Below the pieces are notes generated by a model that saw nothing but the letters and a program-made list of their open reading frames with translations, did not search any database and was not told the origin of the DNA. Source: Loktanella sp. Alg231-35 (GTDB lineage Bacteria; Pseudomonadota; Alphaproteobacteria; Rhodobacterales; Rhodobacteraceae). Taken from it: 64,000 bases of DNA. This document shows positions 63,342 through 64,000 of this stretch, in pieces. The position numbers were made by a program, and so were the translations under genes. The stretch covers positions 496,001 to 560,000 of the forward strand of contig NZ_FREV01000004.1 of NCBI RefSeq assembly GCF_900143545.1, written 5' to 3'. How positions within the stretch are numbered: the first letter of the stretch is position 1; every line of letters begins with the position of its first letter.

Positions 63342-64000
63342 ACCGTCACCTCTTTTGCCTGCATCAGCACGTCGTTCCAATCTTGTTCATCAGGCGGTGT
63401 CAGGTGCGAGATACGCCAGCCCAAGCTGTCAGCCCGCAGGCTGAGCTTGCGAGCGGCACGTCGCCCGGCCTCATCCCCGTCTGCCGCAATGATCAGATGT
63501 CCCGGTCTCCGGGGCAACGACAGCGACGTGATGCCGGATGTCGAAAGCGCCGCCCAAACCGTGGCCGGTTGGTCCATGAGGCCCGAGAGCAGTGAGAGAC
63601 CATTCTCGATGCCTTCGGTCACGACCAGCGGCCCGCCATCATCAAAACAGGTTTGCGAAGACAAGCGCACCGCGCCACCACGACAAGGGCCAAGCATGGC
63701 TTTGGCAGGGGCGATATCGGCCTTCCGCACGTTGTCGTTCCCTACGTACGTTACGTAACGCAGGTACGTACGGTGCAGTGCAAAAGACATCGCGCCGTTT
63801 ACACGTGCAATCATTGCCGGAAGCCGCCCGCCGGTGGGATGCGGACAACGCGCATGATACCGCAATGTGGGTGGGAGATTGCATGTAACTCCACGTGATT
63901 TTAGGTAGCGGGCCGCGGGGCTGTTACTGATCGGTTGCGCCTCTTCCCAGAGACGATGTGCGGTTTTTGCACGTGCAATCGCCTCTGCGCGTTGCGCGGC
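63338..64000 (-). CDS. Toprim-domain primase, partial (5' end beyond the window)
   Basis: The frame stays open to the right edge. The readable part begins ...AHRLWEEAQPIS, then YLKSRGVTCNLPPTLRYH, RCPHPTGGRLPAM, and LHRTYL. The Toprim core has VVTEGIENGLSLL and LIIAADGDEAGRRAA, typical of phage-type DnaG-like/DUF7146 primases. An odd segment LRYVTYVGNDNVR interrupts the usual spacing. It is coded by a cluster of TACGTA repeats. The ending KEVTV stop overlaps the DUF3987 start (ATGA). Confidence 0.85.
   Translation of the reverse strand, partial: AAQRAEAIARAKTAHRLWEEAQPISNSPAARYLKSRGVTCNLPPTLRYHARCPHPTGGRLPAMIARVNGAMSFALHRTYLRYVTYVGNDNVRKADIAPAKAMLGPCRGGAVRLSSQTCFDDGGPLVVTEGIENGLSLLSGLMDQPATVWAALSTSGITSLSLPRRPGHLIIAADGDEAGRRAARKLSLRADSLGWRISHLTPPDEQDWNDVLMQAKEVTV

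Overview
The window looks like a chromosomal segment of a marine Rhodobacteraceae (Roseobacter-group) alphaproteobacterium. The evidence is moderately GC-rich DNA with strong third-position bias, the gene complement (DUF2975/XRE pair, IalB-like secreted protein, RTX-Hint protein, NDH2-SelD fusion, DUF1801), a consensus CtrA box, and a serC leader of the type known only from alphaproteobacteria. No species is assigned.

Layout. 0-8 kb: the minus-strand rsfS-rlmH-gpmI cluster with a possible leader peptide, a lipoprotein, DUF2975+XRE, an oxidoreductase, exonuclease III, a methyltransferase and a type II asparaginase. 8-17.6 kb: IalB-like protein, rlmN, LacI regulator facing gluconokinase, a LOG-family protein, then dapD and dapE separated by two small genes and an RTX/Hint protein preceded by a CtrA box. 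17.6-25.6 kb: RNase R, MltB-type lytic transglycosylase, RppH, L,D-transpeptidase, RibA and an OmpR-type regulator followed by a likely 3'-UTR sRNA with CCUCCC loops. 25.7-32.5 kb: rhodanese, a PLP enzyme, and the whole phosphorylated serine pathway (serB divergent from serC-serA, with a serC leader RNA). 32.5-36.7 kb: tandem paralogues with beta-helix-like repeats and C-terminal membrane segments. 36.8-45.7 kb: a selenium tRNA-modification pair (mnmH and NDH2-SelD, tail to tail), then a long minus-strand run with PNPOx-like, AttH-like, FtsX-type permease, ABC ATPase and two VOC genes. 45.7-54.8 kb: thiolase, Dabb, YaaA, HspQ, AEC transporter, SLT lipoprotein, LolA, a PstS-like binding protein, TtcA, and yidD-rnpA-rpmH. 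55-58.6 kb: a TVP38 protein, FAD-disulfide oxidoreductase and histidine kinase in one operon.

At 58.7 kb a tRNA-Arg(ACG) gene marks a change of character. The DNA becomes visibly more AT-rich, carries orphan genes (a secreted protein and a protein with a probable PD-(D/E)xK nuclease domain), and then Toprim-primase and DUF3987 genes typical of phages and integrative elements, which run off the right edge. This is read as the start of an integrated island.

The core is tightly packed: many same-strand neighbours share ATGA overlaps and seven convergent pairs overlap at their stop codons. The best candidates for undescribed biology are the tandem repeat/membrane proteins, the island nuclease-like protein, the CCUCCC-loop sRNA and the leader ORF before rsfS.
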